Source: Denticeps clupeoides (Eukaryota; Chordata; Actinopteri; Clupeiformes; Denticipitidae). Taken from it: a DNA stretch of 64,000 nt. The stretch spans positions 11,470,982 to 11,534,981 of the forward strand of contig NC_041726.1 in NCBI RefSeq assembly GCF_900700375.1, read 5' to 3'. Below the pieces are notes generated by a model. The model was not told where the DNA came from. It did not search any database and saw only the letters and a list, made by a program, of their open reading frames with translations. Every line of letters begins with the position of its first letter. Position 1 is the stretch's first letter. The position numbers were made by a program, and so were the translations under genes. Positions 22,101-34,275 of the stretch are shown here, one piece after another.

Positions 22101-24788
22101 CGCATGCATTTGATGTGCCTTTGTCTCACCCAAATGCCATCCTGATCCTCAAAATACATGTGAGGACCAGCAACAAACTCAATTGTATCGGTTTTATCTG
22201 GGTTTATCTGTTTTGTACTTGTGTGGTAAGGCTTGCAGGTTATGTGGAGGCTCTAGCATCCAGACTGGGCATGCAGATCCCTGACCTGACCCCCAAACAG
22301 GCTGATATGTGGCAAACCAGGCTCAGCTCTCACATGGTGAGCGTCAGAAACAGTTTCTTTCATCAAATCATTGTTGCCGGAGGCAATACTGCTCATACAA
22401 AAATAGTTTGATTGTGTTACGTGACCCATTTTTCCTATAAACCTCACCAGTGTCCCATGCTCCACTATTTTGGTGCTTCCAATGTACTTTTTATGAAGTC
22501 AACATTGTTTCATTTTCAGAAATGTAGGGTGGTAGTAGCCTAGTGGGTGAGACACTCGCCTTTGAACCAGAATTCCACAAAGTCACAGGTTCGAACCCCA
22601 CTTACTACCATCTCCAGGGGGACTGTCCCTGTCACTACTGATTGTAAGTCGCTCTGGATAAGTGCATTTAAATGGGAGCTTTCCCCAATTATTTAACATT
22701 AATATGAGTTCCCCTAGTCTGTCTATGGTACTGCATTGGCTAGAAATGGCGAAATGTATAAAGAGTGCTTTGGTCATTCTGCCTTGCCATTCAGAGGGCG
22801 GCAGCTCAGATGTTCTGATCTGAAATTTGTCCCGTTAGACATCATAAGGGGAAAGGTTACCCCCCAATTTGTCATGCTTTTTCTGCCCAGAGAATTTTGC
22901 ACCCTTTCCCTAAAAAAGTAGCTCCACCGACCATTATTACTTGTGCAAAGCATTGCATTTACTCAGTGATTGGATGAAAAAATGAGCACAAATGTATTTT
23001 TTAGTTCTGTCCCATGAGACTCTGAGGAACCAGTGGGTTAATACAATTTTTTTCTCTGGAAAAATGGCAACATGCCGAACATTGTTGTTGATGACATCAT
23101 TTCCGCGAATGCCATGTCATTGTGGGACTTGATAAACGAGCACCAAGGCTGAATTTCGGAAATTGATTTCAGATACCGTGGTAGGGACCTCATGTCAGGG
23201 GACCTTTTATTTAAAATGAATTATTTCCAATAACGGTCATTTTCAAAAATGTGTTTTGTTAAGCAGGAGAGGAAAACCTGTACACTATACACCTAGCCCA
23301 CTTTATGCATATTTATATTCAGCCTAAAAGATTATTTAGCATTTTTTATTCTCGTTTTTAAATGTACTGATCTTCTTTCAATGTCCTTGTGTTCAGTCCA
23401 TGTATCTGGGGCTTAATTTTTCAATGCATGTTTTAGTTTTAATTTCCATTTTTTGCCATTTGTAGGCTGTAACATCAGAGTTAAGTGTCTTTGTGGGAGG
23501 AAAAGATTTCTCTATTAATTTGTGCTTTCTCAAAATATTCCCTCGTCTCCTGTAGGCCGCTTTTCTGCAGTTCATCAATCCCTTGCTCAGATTTAGACTC
23601 CTTTCTAGAGTCAGCATCTCAGAATATCCCAGTCAAACTGTCAAATCAACTGACCGTTACCATACTGGATCCCCTTTAGCCATTTATATAAAATACTAAT
23701 AATGTGTGTTGCTGTTCTACTGTTAAAATAAATGTAACATCATAGCTTTGCTTTTAAGGCCAGGTCTTTCCCACTTCACGGACTCATCTTTTCATCTTCC
23801 TGTATCCTGTCTTATGTGATCTCTTCTGTTTTCACTAATATCCCTGTTCAAAAGACTGAATTTAGGTCTGACATCCATATATTACTTTTGGGAACAAAGT
23901 AGCTCTCTTCAAAGTAGGAAACATTTCATTTCAGGCTATACCTTTAAATTTATTCAATCTTTGAGAAATAATAATAATCTCTCCCCACCTACACCATATT
24001 TTTAACCAAGTTAATTTACTTTTCCTCCTCGCTTAGCTCTGATCATGCCTAGCCATTGAATCTTTATTTTAGTTTATTTTATTTGGTATGGTGCATTTCT
24101 GTAGAGAAATAGTGTGGGCCTCGGAGGAAAAAATCTTCTATTATCAGTTCAAAACTCTTATTTCTGCAGTGTATTTGTTCCCAGCATCAGTGCCTGATGG
24201 GCTTTGAATTGTTTGCAAGAAATCCCCCTTCCTCTCTCCACGTCTCTTGTATGTCTTCCAAGGAACTATAATTAATCTGGTTCTTCATGCTATATGGCTG
24301 CTTGCCGTACGTTTCACCGCGAAACATTTCTTTTTGGCTCTAGAACGGGTCACCCAAGTGCATCGTGTTCCATTTCTTTTCCATATGATTAAGAAGTCCT
24401 GCATACCCCATAGCACAAGAGACCTTAATGTTTCACAAAACTTTAATATGATTCATATCCTGTTCAAAAATTGTTGTGGTGTGGTATCAAAGGTTGGAAA
24501 GAATCAGAGCAGAGATGGGGGAGGTTTTTCTATATCAGCAAATGCCCTCCTTTCTCCTCCCTACTCACAAGCATAGATTTTTCTTCATCTTCTGGCGAGG
24601 GGTGGGTGCAAACCAACCAATCAAAATACAGGATCCAAACTAAATGTAGTGTAGGTGCGGTGTAATGTGAATGTAACGTAAGTCATTTGTCACAGGGAAA
24701 AGCGATTGGCGTGACGATCGGCTGCATTCTCGGGATGTTCCCTTTACTTTTCCTGAAGGACGAGGATGAGGAGGGTAAAGAAACATAA
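16141..24788 (+). CDS. tmem65: Transmembrane protein 65, mitochondrial
   Basis: A mitochondrial inner-membrane protein, reported in mammals as important for cardiac function and recently for mitochondrial Na/Ca exchange. Seven exons: 16141-16396, 20680-20724, 20871-20938, 21164-21218, 21883-21925, 22231-22336, 24696-24788. They sum to 666 bases, giving 221 residues (human 240). The N-terminus is Arg/Ala-rich like a mitochondrial targeting sequence. Recognised parts are KGARDFIYGLHPQERTCLLQ, HNAIPFVGFGFLDNAIMIAA, ALGNLVSDLAGLGLAGYVEA and IPDLTPKQADMWQTRLSSHM. The last exon encodes the final membrane segment (GKAIGVTIGCILGMFPLLFL) and an acidic tail. ATG 16141 is followed at once by a second ATG; either could serve. 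Intron 1 is 4.3 kb. Confidence 0.93.
16397..20679 (+). other. tmem65 intron 1
   Basis: Apart from the SINE at 16650 I recognise nothing here. It is mixed-composition sequence with short GT runs (18531-18547) and a T-run at 18070. No open frame looks like a known protein. Confidence 0.6.
16650..16835 (-). mobile_element. 5'-truncated SINE (family A) in tmem65 intron 1
   Basis: The tail and body are present (GTGAAGTGATTGTCATTGTG, then GTGAGCAGTGGGCAGCCATG and GGTGCTTTGCTCAGTGGCAC). The tRNA head is mostly lost after GGAATCGAACTGG. This is a variant of the family whose tail reads TTGTGAAACACTGCAG. Confidence 0.7.
21349..21369. repeat. (CA)n microsatellite in tmem65 intron 4
   Basis: A pure CA dinucleotide run of about ten units. 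Confidence 0.9.
22527..22672 (+). mobile_element. SINE (family B) in tmem65 intron 6, internally deleted
   Basis: The head GGTGGTAGTAGCCTAGTGGG and B box AGGTTCGAACCCCACTTACT are present. The segment TGTCCCTGAGCAAGACACTT is missing, so ACTACCA joins directly to TCTCCAGGGGGACTGT. The tail AAGTCGCTCTGGATAAGTGC is present. Confidence 0.75.
23390..23680 (-). repeat. Possible L1-type ORF1 fragment in tmem65 intron 6
   Basis: On the - strand, pieces read MAKGDPVW and, in another frame, LQKSGLQETREYFEKAQINR, a Lys/Glu-rich coiled-coil-like stretch resembling the ORF1 protein of fish L1 elements. It is short and broken, so this is a tentative call. The rest of intron 6 (22700-23380 and 23690-24690) shows nothing I can name. 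Confidence 0.3.
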
Positions 24789-26425
24789 CCGTCGATTACA
24801 GCACATCATTACTGCAGCTGAAGCACAATCTTGGGTTCGACTTGAGCACACCTACGTGCCCCAGGGCCGCACAACAGAAGACTGGAGCTGCCAATCATCT
24901 CAGTGTCTTAACGCATGAAACTGATTATTCCAAGTTCAACACTAAATGTGCATGAAGATGGTGCTGTTGCACACCAGTGCATCCTGGGATTTCGATGTTG
25001 CACTACGCGTACAAAGTCATACCCTATTCAGTGCTGGAGGTGGAAGTGGCGTTTTGAAAAGTATTAAATGCTAGTTTTATTCTGCTACGTATTTTAAACT
25101 CCGTGTCTGCAGACAGGCACATTCGCACTCGGGCTGCACACGCCTGTGCAAAATGGCCGGTCACATGCAGAACCAGTGCAATGACAGTGGTTTCCAAATA
25201 GGTAATCAGTACATGCTTGCGAGCATTAAACATTTCAATGGAATTCTTATTTAAATAAAAAAAGCAAATCAAGCAGAATTTGATTTGCATTTAACATTTA
25301 AACGAACAATTTTGGCATAATCACTAAATTCATGAACAGTTGACACTTTCTGAATAAGTTTTATTAATGATGAGTTCTGCTTTTCCTGCCTGCTTTCTCC
25401 TCCTATTGAATGTTAGTTTTTTATGGTGCTTGCTCGGTTTGAAAAAAGTGCTTACCTCACAGTGTTTTTTAATTTTTTTTTTCTGTAATATCTTTGTTAG
25501 TCATATGTCATAGGCAAACTGTTCTTTAGCACTGAACTTATACCTGCTTGTCTTGGTTTAGCATGCTTTCCTTTTACCTACAAGTCCTCTTAGCTGTAGA
25601 TTATTTTAGATGTTCACCTAAATTGACCCTCTTCTGTCAGCTACATATTAACTACGTCAAGTCCGACCTCGCACGCTTGACCTTACAGACACACTAAAAA
25701 TGAATGTTATTACATGGAAATGAATATTTTGAAGGATTTTAAGCACATGTATCAAGTAAATGTATTGCAGTTTTACATGTTAAGTAATTTATCTGTGTTT
25801 AGGTTTACAGAAAAAGCCTCGTTGAGGGCGGGCACTGTGTAGAAAAGTAGGAACTAAATTCAGACTGATGTCATAGGAAATTCTACGTGTATTGAGGAAA
25901 GAATTGGATGAAAATGTGTCCGAAAGCAGAAGCACTGGTTACTATAAATGAAGGCTGGAAGAATCAGTTGACTTATAAATGACTCTATTTTTCCAAAGAC
26001 CAAATGTGTCTAGTTTTGTAATTTTATTTAAAGTAAAGCTCTTTGGGGAGCATTCTATTAAAGTAAAAATGCACATATATGCAATTATTATTTTCAGCAT
26101 TGCCCACCGATATTCCTCTGAGAGAAAAGTAAATGAATTTCAGATTACTACAAATGCATTTGTAATATACTGTTACACACATGCAGGTAAATCTGTAAAA
26201 TTCACAGAAAAGGCGAATTTGGATTTTTTTTATTTATTTATTTGGTCTAGGCTAGTGGGGGATCCGGTGTGGAACCCCTGATTCCGGTGTTTGTGTGGTA
26301 AATGGTGAAATATATATGCAAAGGCATGTAGCAACTGATGTTTGTTTATAATTGTGAGGAAACGTGTGGATTTGTATTTGATCTTTTTTATGCGATCCAG
26401 TCTTCATGTAGGCTCCAAAAATAAA
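24789..26425 (+). other. tmem65 3' UTR (probable)
   Basis: AT-rich sequence follows the tmem65 stop without another gene. A good AATAAA at 26420-26425 is a likely end. An AATAAA-like signal at about 27011 belongs to a LINE tail. The exact 3' end cannot be decided from sequence alone. Confidence 0.45.
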
Positions 26426-26734
26426 TGCCAACTTAACACAATTTATTGCATCATAGATTTATTCAGTATGTAAGAGTGGATTATGATCACTTTCATCATG
26501 TTTGTTAATAGTGCAATACATGAAAATTAGTGAAGATAGGACTATATTTGACTAGAAAGCGGTCCAGCTGAGACACAATCAATTAAAAACATTATTAATT
26601 GCCCATTTTGCAAAGTATAATCATGATTGGTTTGCTAAATGTGTGATTTATGTAACCCTATGAATTCCTAAAAGTAAAGCTGACACTAATATTTCAAACT
26701 ATTACCTATTAAACTACTATAAAGTACTACCTCA

Positions 26735-27030
26735 CACTGTGCTGCTGTGTTCCTATTATCATATTATGTCATATCACAACTACCACCATTATTATCATAG
26801 TATATTATATACCATGTACACTGATATGTTGTCATATTGCTGCTACTTGTCCGCCTGGTTTGTCTCAACCTTCACTATATTGTGGGTCTGTGCACAATGT
26901 CCTTTGTCACGCTTTGTGTTATTCCATTTGCAATATGTCTTTATTTTCACACAGTGAATCATTGAAGCTTCACAATCTCGTCTCTCTGTGTAATTGTAAG
27001 GTGAGATGACAATAAAGTTGACTTTTACTA
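26735..27030 (+). repeat. LINE 3' UTR-like tail
   Basis: The pattern (short-word AT-rich region with CTGCTACTTGTC, GTCCTTTGTCACGCTTTGTG and a terminal GACAATAAAGTTGAC) resembles the 3' ends of CR1/L2/Rex-type LINEs in fish. No coding part remains. Confidence 0.4.
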
Positions 27031-27440
27031 TTAGTCTCATGAGCGAGAAACACAAATTGGTTGCCTGCATAGAAACCCTCAGGCGTGACGTGTGTGTGAG
27101 TGTTAAATGATGACATTAATGTGTGAAATATTTAAAATGAATTAAAGCAATTAACACAGCTTTACTTAAAACACACACACACACCTGTCAATAAACAAAT
27201 ATAGCATTGCAACGTACAAGTTACCATCATTGCGAGACCAACAGTAAACGGCCACTTCCCACATCAATCTAAGTAGGAATAGTGTGTATCTCTATAGAAT
27301 GGTCTGTGTCGGCTACTCTATAACGTACTAATGTCTTACATAGATTACGCCGCCAACACAGACGATTTAAACCGCAACGTTAAACTCTCCAGACGCAATC
27401 ACACGTCACGCTCCGACAGCGTTTATTTCATTTCACAGCA

Positions 27441-27653
27441 GTGATGAAGCGATTGTCACTTGTGATACTCAGCAGCACATCACAACAGTGTACACAGTGA
27501 AATGTGTCCTCTGCATTTAACCCATCACCCTGAGTAAGCAGTGGGCAGCCATGACAGGCGCCCGGGGAGCAGTGTGTGGGGACGATGCTTTGCTCAGTGG
27601 CACCTTGGCGAATCGGGATTCGAACCGGCAACCTTCGGATTACTAGGCCAGTG
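27441..27653 (-). mobile_element. tRNA-derived SINE (family A)
   Basis: The tail GATTGTCACTTGTGATACTC, the body GTGGGCAGCCATGACAGGCG and the B-box region GGATTCGAACCGGCAACCTT are all seen. The A-box end is shortened (ATTACTAGGCCAGTGG). It lies between tmem65 and dnajc8. Confidence 0.75.
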
Positions 27654-27847
27654 GTTAGCAAGGCTAAAGCTCATTTATTCACATTCATTCAGTAAGAATA
27701 TCTACTTTTTAAACATCAGGGAGCACATGGGACCAAATCACACAAGTCCTGTTAAAATATTTGTTGCCTCAAATGATTAATGTCTAATAAAACCACATGA
27801 GAGAGTCTTTCCAAACATACACGTGCATGAAGTGCTACAAATGAGCT

Positions 27848-27853
27848 TTTATT
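27848..27853 (-). terminator. dnajc8 polyadenylation signal
   Basis: TTTATT on the + strand gives AATAAA on the - strand, 286 bases past the dnajc8 stop. Confidence 0.6.
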
Positions 27854-28138
27854 AAGACGGACAGGCATTAAAAAACAAAAAGGGGGGAAAATACATGAAC
27901 AGGTCACAGTAGGAGATTACAGAAACGGACAAAAGAAAGAAAATCCTTTTCCTCATTAGTATTCATGCCAAAAAGTCTCTCAAAGGGTCACAGTTTTAAC
28001 AAGTATGTACACTTTTCTTTTTTTAAAAAATAAAGAAAACGTCGTCTTCACAAAACCACTCTTGCGAGGGACGTCTTTTGATGTTTCTGGTGGAATCAGA
28101 GGGTCGTCACATCTCCACACGGCGGCGTCTGCGAGCAG

Positions 28139-30537
28139 TCAGTCCCTCTGCTCCATCTTCACTTTAGGGGGCTTGAGGAACGTGCGGTTCTTCTTTTCTT
28201 TCTTGGTTTTGCCTTTGGCCTGGAAGTTCCTCCAGCTGTCCACCCGCCCGTCTCTCGTTTCCTGAAGGAGCGTTAGAATCATGAAACTCATTTATATGCA
28301 CAAACTGTAATCACGTGAGACAACAGACGGTGCAGTGCTCCTACTATTGTATTTCAAGAAAGGAAATGTGGCTTGTAACAAAAAGTAAAAATACATGTTC
28401 TTGCATATTAATGATGGAGAACAAGTGGACACCGGAATTGTACATAATTCCAGTACGCTTGAATGAAAGAAAAATTTTTTACATTTGAAAGGACTGAATC
28501 CCACAAAAGACCCTCGCGGGAGTACAAGCGAACCACTTCGCTGGCCAGAATTTGCTGGCCTTCGTCAAGGCCACCTCAGTGGCACCTCGGCGGGTCAGGA
28601 ACCCTCAACCCTTTGTTCACGAGGGTTCCTTACCCACTACGCCGCCACGGCTCCAAAACATAAGGCAGAAATCGCAAGTGACCCTCACCTCAAAGTTCTT
28701 CTGCCACTCGCGGTCTCTCTTGGCTTTTTCCTGTGCCTCGATTTCTTCTTCCCTCTGCCTCTTCCTGAAGAACGGTTTTAAAAGTTATTAAAAGGCCAAC
28801 GCGCAGGTCAGGATGATAAACCGCTTCCGGCAGTGAGCGAGTTCGGCTTGTGTAGGTGGGAGAGCATCACCTCTCATGCATATCTTTGGCTTCCCGCTCC
28901 TTCCTCTTGATCTCCAGTTCTGCAAACAGCTTCATGGTCTGCTTGTACACTGCCTGTCTAAACTGAAATAATTTTTTTTATGATCAGACTCTAGATCTGG
29001 TACATCTGTACATCTGCAACCTGACGCGATATACAACGCTATGCTAGAATGGACAAGTGGTTCTGATAAACACCAGTTCTGGATCGTCCTCTTCAACGTC
29101 CATGGGCTTCCCCTCCTTCTTCAACTGTTTCTTCTTCTCTTTCATCTATGAAAAAAGGATGGGAGATCAGCTTATTACAGCCGATTCAAACCAGACACGC
29201 TATACTCACAGTTACACAGTGCTGCTCACATTATGTTCAACGTATTCCTTTCCAGCATGGATAACATCAACTGCTCTCTTCTTCTGCTCTCCATCCTGGA
29301 GTAGCCTGTACGCTTTTTCCACCGCTGTTAGTACGGGGGAAAGCAACGAAATTACAAATCAATGCTAAACACAGGAACACGATGAGGATCGTCAAAACTC
29401 ATCAATGGCTTGGAGATTTTTTTGAAACCTTTCAGAGCCCCACATCATATCAAATCATTCAAATCACGTAATCAGTGCGGGGAGAAATCTCGCCCAGAAC
29501 ACTGACGTTAGATTATCAACACCGATACCTTCAAAAGCTTGTTGTGCTCGTTCTGCGTCGTCTTGATTTTTATCCGGATGAACGAGGATGGACAGCTGAA
29601 ACGGCCGGGTTAAGCATGAGCATCTCGACAGAACCAGCGGAGAAAACTCAGTTGTTAACGGATCGACGTTGTCCGCTCACCTGCCGGAAGCGCTTTTTTA
29701 TCTCCTCGTCAGTCGCTTCAGGATCTAACTGTAGGACCTACAATGAAAGAAAAGTTCCCATAATGCTGTGCATCACGTACGAGAATCTCTCCAGACTAAA
29801 ACACACAGTGACTTTCGACAAACCATAGAAAATGTACAACATTGTAACCTCACATCTCACACTCACCTCAAACGGATTGAGGTTAAAATACGACGCTCCG
29901 GGCCTCAGTAACCTGTCGATCTGCTGCTTTGGGGTGAGCACAGAATCCCTTTTCTCGATCTGCTTGACCTGACGAAAAGAACACAACACCGCGTTTAATT
30001 AGTCCCCGATTTACTTACCTCAACCGAGCATTAAAACAGAGCCAGGGTTACGGATCCAGTCCACGGGGACTGACGCTCATCCTTGAATTATGTCGCGATG
30101 CTGCGGTTGACCTCAACATTGGTCAACATTTTAAATCCGGCAAGGGATGAAAATGGCCGAACTGCTCGATTAACACTTCAAATGGTCTGCTCGCTTTCTA
30201 AATCACGCCCGTTGTACAGCTATAGCCGCACCTTATTCATTTAATGTAACAGTTCACTGCTGAATTTAAATGCCACATTAAATGAACGTTTAATGTGTGG
30301 TGAGTTTCTAGCCTGAAACACGACTAGCATGCTAGCCGGCTAGTGGTGTTGTCAGGCCACGCGAAGAATGAACCAGAGAAACGTTTTAACTTCAGTCACG
30401 CAGTCGCGACCTGTATGTACAACACACCTAATGCACCCACACGTGACATCAGAAGCACTTACCTCTGTATAAAAGGTCTGAAACAAATCGTCTGCGCCAA
30501 GCCCCGGAGTAGCAGAATCTCCTGCAGCGGCAGCCAT
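28139..30537 (-). CDS. dnajc8: DnaJ (Hsp40) homolog subfamily C member 8
   Basis: A nuclear J-domain co-chaperone associated with spliceosomes. Nine exons: 30463-30537, 29867-29968, 29681-29737, 29529-29595, 29230-29324, 29074-29145, 28871-28962, 28689-28764, 28139-28261. They sum to 759 bases, giving 252 residues (human 253). The N-terminus is MAAAAGDSATPGLGADDLFQ. The J domain spans exons 2-5 with the Hsp70-stimulating HPD motif in LVHPDKNQDD. Next come GKPMDVEEDDPEL, a long charged helix (KLFAELEIKRKEREAKDMHE) and the C-terminus KKNRTFLKPPKVKMEQRD. The start is the only in-frame ATG in exon 1 and matches the family. A CACGTG box lies 33 bases upstream. Neighbouring hnrnpr is on the same strand. 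Confidence 0.95.
28530..28655 (-). repeat. Diverged tRNA-like SINE remnant in dnajc8 intron 8
   Basis: CACCTCAGTGGCACCTCGGC and GGGTCAGGAACCCTCAACCC, then ACTACGCCGCCACGGCTCC, resemble the head half of family A, but the copy is very different from the others. It may be a different tRNA-derived family. Confidence 0.35.
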
Positions 30538-30569
30538 CTTGGCTCAAGCAGGCTTGGGTGTGACGTTGT

Positions 30570-30579
30570 GTCACGTGAC
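30570..30579. promoter_or_regulatory. Palindromic E-box (USF/TFE type) at the dnajc8 start
   Basis: GTCACGTGAC is a perfect palindrome 33 bases upstream of the dnajc8 start codon, close to a TGACG half-site. Function is inferred from the motif and its position. Confidence 0.45.
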
Positions 30580-31139
30580 ATTTCCCTACATGCAACGCTC
30601 ATAAAACAGCGACAGCACAAACCCTTACAAACCATTTATAACATTTACAAAAACCCACCAGATGCAATACTATTGAAAAACTTAGATTTCCTTCATATCA
30701 ACTATGTCCAGACATTAAAGTTGAGTGAACGCTACGTCCTGTACGTCCACAGGAAAATAACCCAGTGTCTAAAAATAGCTCATAATAAATCATACTGGAT
30801 CATATTGTTCCAGAAATTCCATGTCTCCTCATTGATGGAAGGGACGTGAAACATGGTCATCATTATGGTTTAATCTGACTGCCACACTAATAGAGATCTA
30901 TTAAAGCTGTAGTTTTGGAGCACCCCAGGTTCAAGGCTGGGTAGGTACAGTTTTCGCCCCTCGTATTGTTGTTCTGTGTGAGACCCCAGAGTCGGGTACA
31001 TGAAGAAAGCCTGCGATTTGAGGACAGTATGATGGTGTGCTCTGTGCCAGCCACACCAGCAAACCTGGCCCCATGGTTTAAAGTAAAGTAAAATTACTAC
31101 GTTATAACAAGTAAGAAACACTAATTTACAGCAGCACAT
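30580..31139. other. Intergenic region upstream of dnajc8
   Basis: Nothing is recognised after the promoter-proximal part. No repeat family or coding frame is supported. Confidence 0.5.
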
Positions 31140-31321
31140 CTTTATTGAACAGAATTAAAATGTATACATAATCATACATTAGCATAGAGACAAATACCTC
31201 ATACAAAGAGTGCATTAGAAGACATTATAGACTTCTCACACACACACACACACGAGGTAGTCATGATATAAATGCAAAAGGCTAGTCCATTTAAAAAAAA
31301 AAAAAAAAAAAGTATTAACTT

Positions 31322-31475
31322 GATGTCCCTTCAGCCTCTTCTTTAGATGCAGGTCCTGCAGAAGCCACTATAAAAACATAAATGTGTTTAGCTACATTAA
31401 AAAATATATATATTTATACATAAAACCATGATCAGACTTTTCATATACCTTCTTCCATAACAGATAGAACACCCT
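31322..31475 (-). other. Possible 3' terminal exons of an unidentified small - strand gene
   Basis: On the - strand, a splice-acceptor-like TTCTTCCAG is followed by 26 bases coding GVLSVMEE and a GTATATG donor. A second acceptor (TTTTTATAG) then leads to ASAGPASKEEAEGTSS and a stop. An AATAAA signal for this strand lies at about 31139. The joined frame is open and acidic at its end. I do not recognise the protein and cannot find convincing 5' exons. A further stretch at 31925-31990 (CQEGCLIQISAGGEVYR) could be another exon or chance. It lies between dnajc8 and hnrnpr. It may be a non-coding or spurious signal. Confidence 0.25.
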
Positions 31476-31639
31476 GGAAGAAAAAGACTCATACAACCAA
31501 TTTGGGCCACTGATTGAAATTCTGACTAATCCAGGCTTCATCTGTGACCTTGGGCACAATGACTGATATACCTGTACTGTGAAGACAGAGAAAAGAGGCC
31601 ATGTTAACAGATACACAGGTAAGATTGATATGCAGTGGT

Positions 31640-33460
31640 AATTCCATTACTTTGTGAAGTATGATTTAACACAAAAAATGATTTATCATCTTTCTGAAAT
31701 AAGAGGGATTGGTTGAGGGGAAAAATGAGCATACCTGTTTGCACTTTGTGGTTACTATTACCTTTCTCTGCTCATAGGAGACACACACCATCCACTATAA
31801 TCATATATAAATCAAATGCTTTAACAAATTTAGGCGAGTGGAGCCAGGTACTGTAACGGAGTACTGGAAGATGTGATACAGCGTTAAATTCCTTACCCAG
31901 TCAGTGGCGACCCCATTCACCTATACACTTCGCCTCCAGCAGAGATCTGGATGAGGCAGCCCTCCTGACAGTCAGGTGAAGACAAGAGCAACACATCAAA
32001 ACTCAACCCTGAAACACAGCTGTCCCTTGGTGACAACCGTATAATAAAAGGTTCCACGCTGTTTGTCCAATCCCAGCTGGTTTGGTTGGGTGCATTGCTA
32101 ATACCTGTAGATACCTGCTCAATATAACGCACATGAATGATATTTGAATTCCCAAATGGAAATTATAATATCTCAATAGAAACGTGTACAAGTGTGAAAA
32201 TAGCACGCCATACACAAACACTGCCGGGTGTGCCTTCAGACCATTGTCACATTGTTTGAAGTCTTCAGTATGCTTTTGCCATCTAGCGGCGTGATAAGGT
32301 TAATGCACTTCATTGGGACAAGATGTCGCTTTTGTGCTCCATGTCTGGATCACCCATACTATATAATTGATATGATACGTTGGCCCATTAAATGTTTAGG
32401 CATTTGTAGAACCAGATGATTTGTCCACATGCACCAGATGAATTATGGACCCTGAAATCAGTATGGACTCCTGTGTATATGAAAACAACCCTGGACTAGA
32501 GGCATAGTGCACTGTCAAAAAGAAAAGGCCGTTTCTGAAAAGCACTCATAGAAAAATGGCTGAAAGTGAGGAAGAGAGGGGACTAAGTAGAACCAGCTCA
32601 CCCTTAGTGAAGAACACAGCAGTGGTGTTCCTCAGGCTAGCACTGCCACACGCCACCTGGGTGAGTCGAATGAGAAGGGACAACACTTTAGGTTTGCACT
32701 CACACGACCAAACACAAGAGTCGTGCTCTCTTCTCTCTCTCATCGCTTCGGCCTGTGGAGAGACAGGAGAGCTTGGGAGTCCGTCCTGCTGAACTTGAGA
32801 AGAATTTTAACCCTTTGGACTTCAGTGGAGTTTTAAGATCCCAATTGGGTATCTCTGTTTTGAATTGGTTTTGGTGGACATATGAGGAATGTTTGAATGT
32901 ATTTGTACGAGCCAGAGAGGGAAGTTGTACAATTCTTGCATGGTAGGGCTGTCAAAGTTAACATGACAATTTAAGATCACTATTTCTGTTGGTCATTTTG
33001 TGTGTGTAGTATGTACAAGTAATAGAGAAGAAACCAATCGAACCCCTGTAGTTAACTAGTACACAGGGGGCTAAGAAGCAACAAACACCACACAAAGGAA
33101 AGTGGCCGTACAAACATTTATCAACGCAATAACTTTAACAGCCCTAATATTAAGCAAAGTGATTTCATACTTTTCTTATTATACAAAAGCAGATCACTAA
33201 AACAGGAATTAACACCCAAAATACTGCGCGGAAATCTGTTACTGTTATTCTGTTCCTGGAGTTTCAGACCATGTTTGTAAGCAAAGGGTTAAAATCCAGT
33301 TTTACAGCCCCAAAAATTCGCACAAAGTGACCCAATGACTGCCACCGGCACATTGTTTTCTGATATGTCGATGCAAACGAGCACGAAACGCTTCAAAGTT
33401 CAAATCAAATTCTTGGGACAATATATATTTTTTTGGTTTCCGACCAATGAATGCTCAATT
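31640..33460. other. Intergenic region downstream of hnrnpr
   Basis: No gene is supported here. A + strand frame of 78 codons at 32556 (MAESEEERGLSRTSSPLVKN) has no match I know. A decayed hAT-like element lies at 32945-33147. The remainder is AT-rich. Confidence 0.5.
32945..33147. mobile_element. Decayed hAT-like MITE
   Basis: The left end TAGGGCTGTCAAAGTTAAC and the right end CAATAACTTTAACAGCCCTA are inverted copies with few differences. TAGGGCTGTCAAAGTTAACG is a terminus I recall for non-autonomous hAT elements in fish. No 8-base target duplication is seen, so the copy is old or the borders are worn. It has no coding capacity. Confidence 0.45.
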
Positions 33461-33463
33461 TGT

Positions 33464-34275
33464 GTTTTATTGAAATGGAACAAACAAAAAAAGTTATAAA
33501 TACAAACATCAAAGAACAAACTGCGGCGGCTTTTAAGGTAAGCCAAACCAAGTTCTAACGAGCATTTTCAAAGAGAGAAAAAAAATAACGCCGTAATAAT
33601 TATTTCAGGTTTAAAAACACAATTGAACTACTTCTAGAAACGCTAGACATACAATGTAATGTTTAACTCTCTGCTACAAATTTTTTTTCCTCCTTCCAGT
33701 GGATTCTTTTCTCCACTTTTGCAAAAGAAAAAAACAACAAAAAGCCTCTAGCCGTATATGCCATAATATACAAGCAAATGCAATTAGTAGAAATTAGAAA
33801 GAGGTGGTGGTCCAGGTAAAGAAAAGTGAGAATGGTGGGTTTGAGGGACATTAGTTTTCTGCAAGGCCGTTTCATGATTTTAATGTCCTCTCAGACTTTT
33901 GGGAGAGAAAAAAAAACTAAAAAAAATTCCTTTAAAAAAATGAAAAAAAAAAAAAAAAAAAAGCGTTATAGACTTTAAAAGAAAAACCACAAAAAAAGAA
34001 TAAAAGATATAAAACACGTCCCACGTAACCACAACAGTATGAAACAATTTAGGGAGGGGGAAAACAATGGGAAAACAATTTTTACATTCTTCAGGAACAA
34101 CAGGATTTACAGCCAATCAGAATCCGTACAGCCAATTCTTGTTATGTCCATATTTTATTCTGTTTCGAATATTTAATGATGAATGAAGGACAAGAGTCAA
34201 TCAAATACTGCGGCCAAATCACTTTTCAGGATTTCTTTTTCTTTAAGTGTCATTTCTTTTCAGACAGAATACCTT
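33464..34275 (-). other. hnrnpr 3' UTR
   Basis: It starts after the hnrnpr stop and ends at an AATAAA on the - strand near 33466. It contains a long A-run on the + strand (33941-33963), a poly-U tract in the transcript. Confidence 0.55.
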
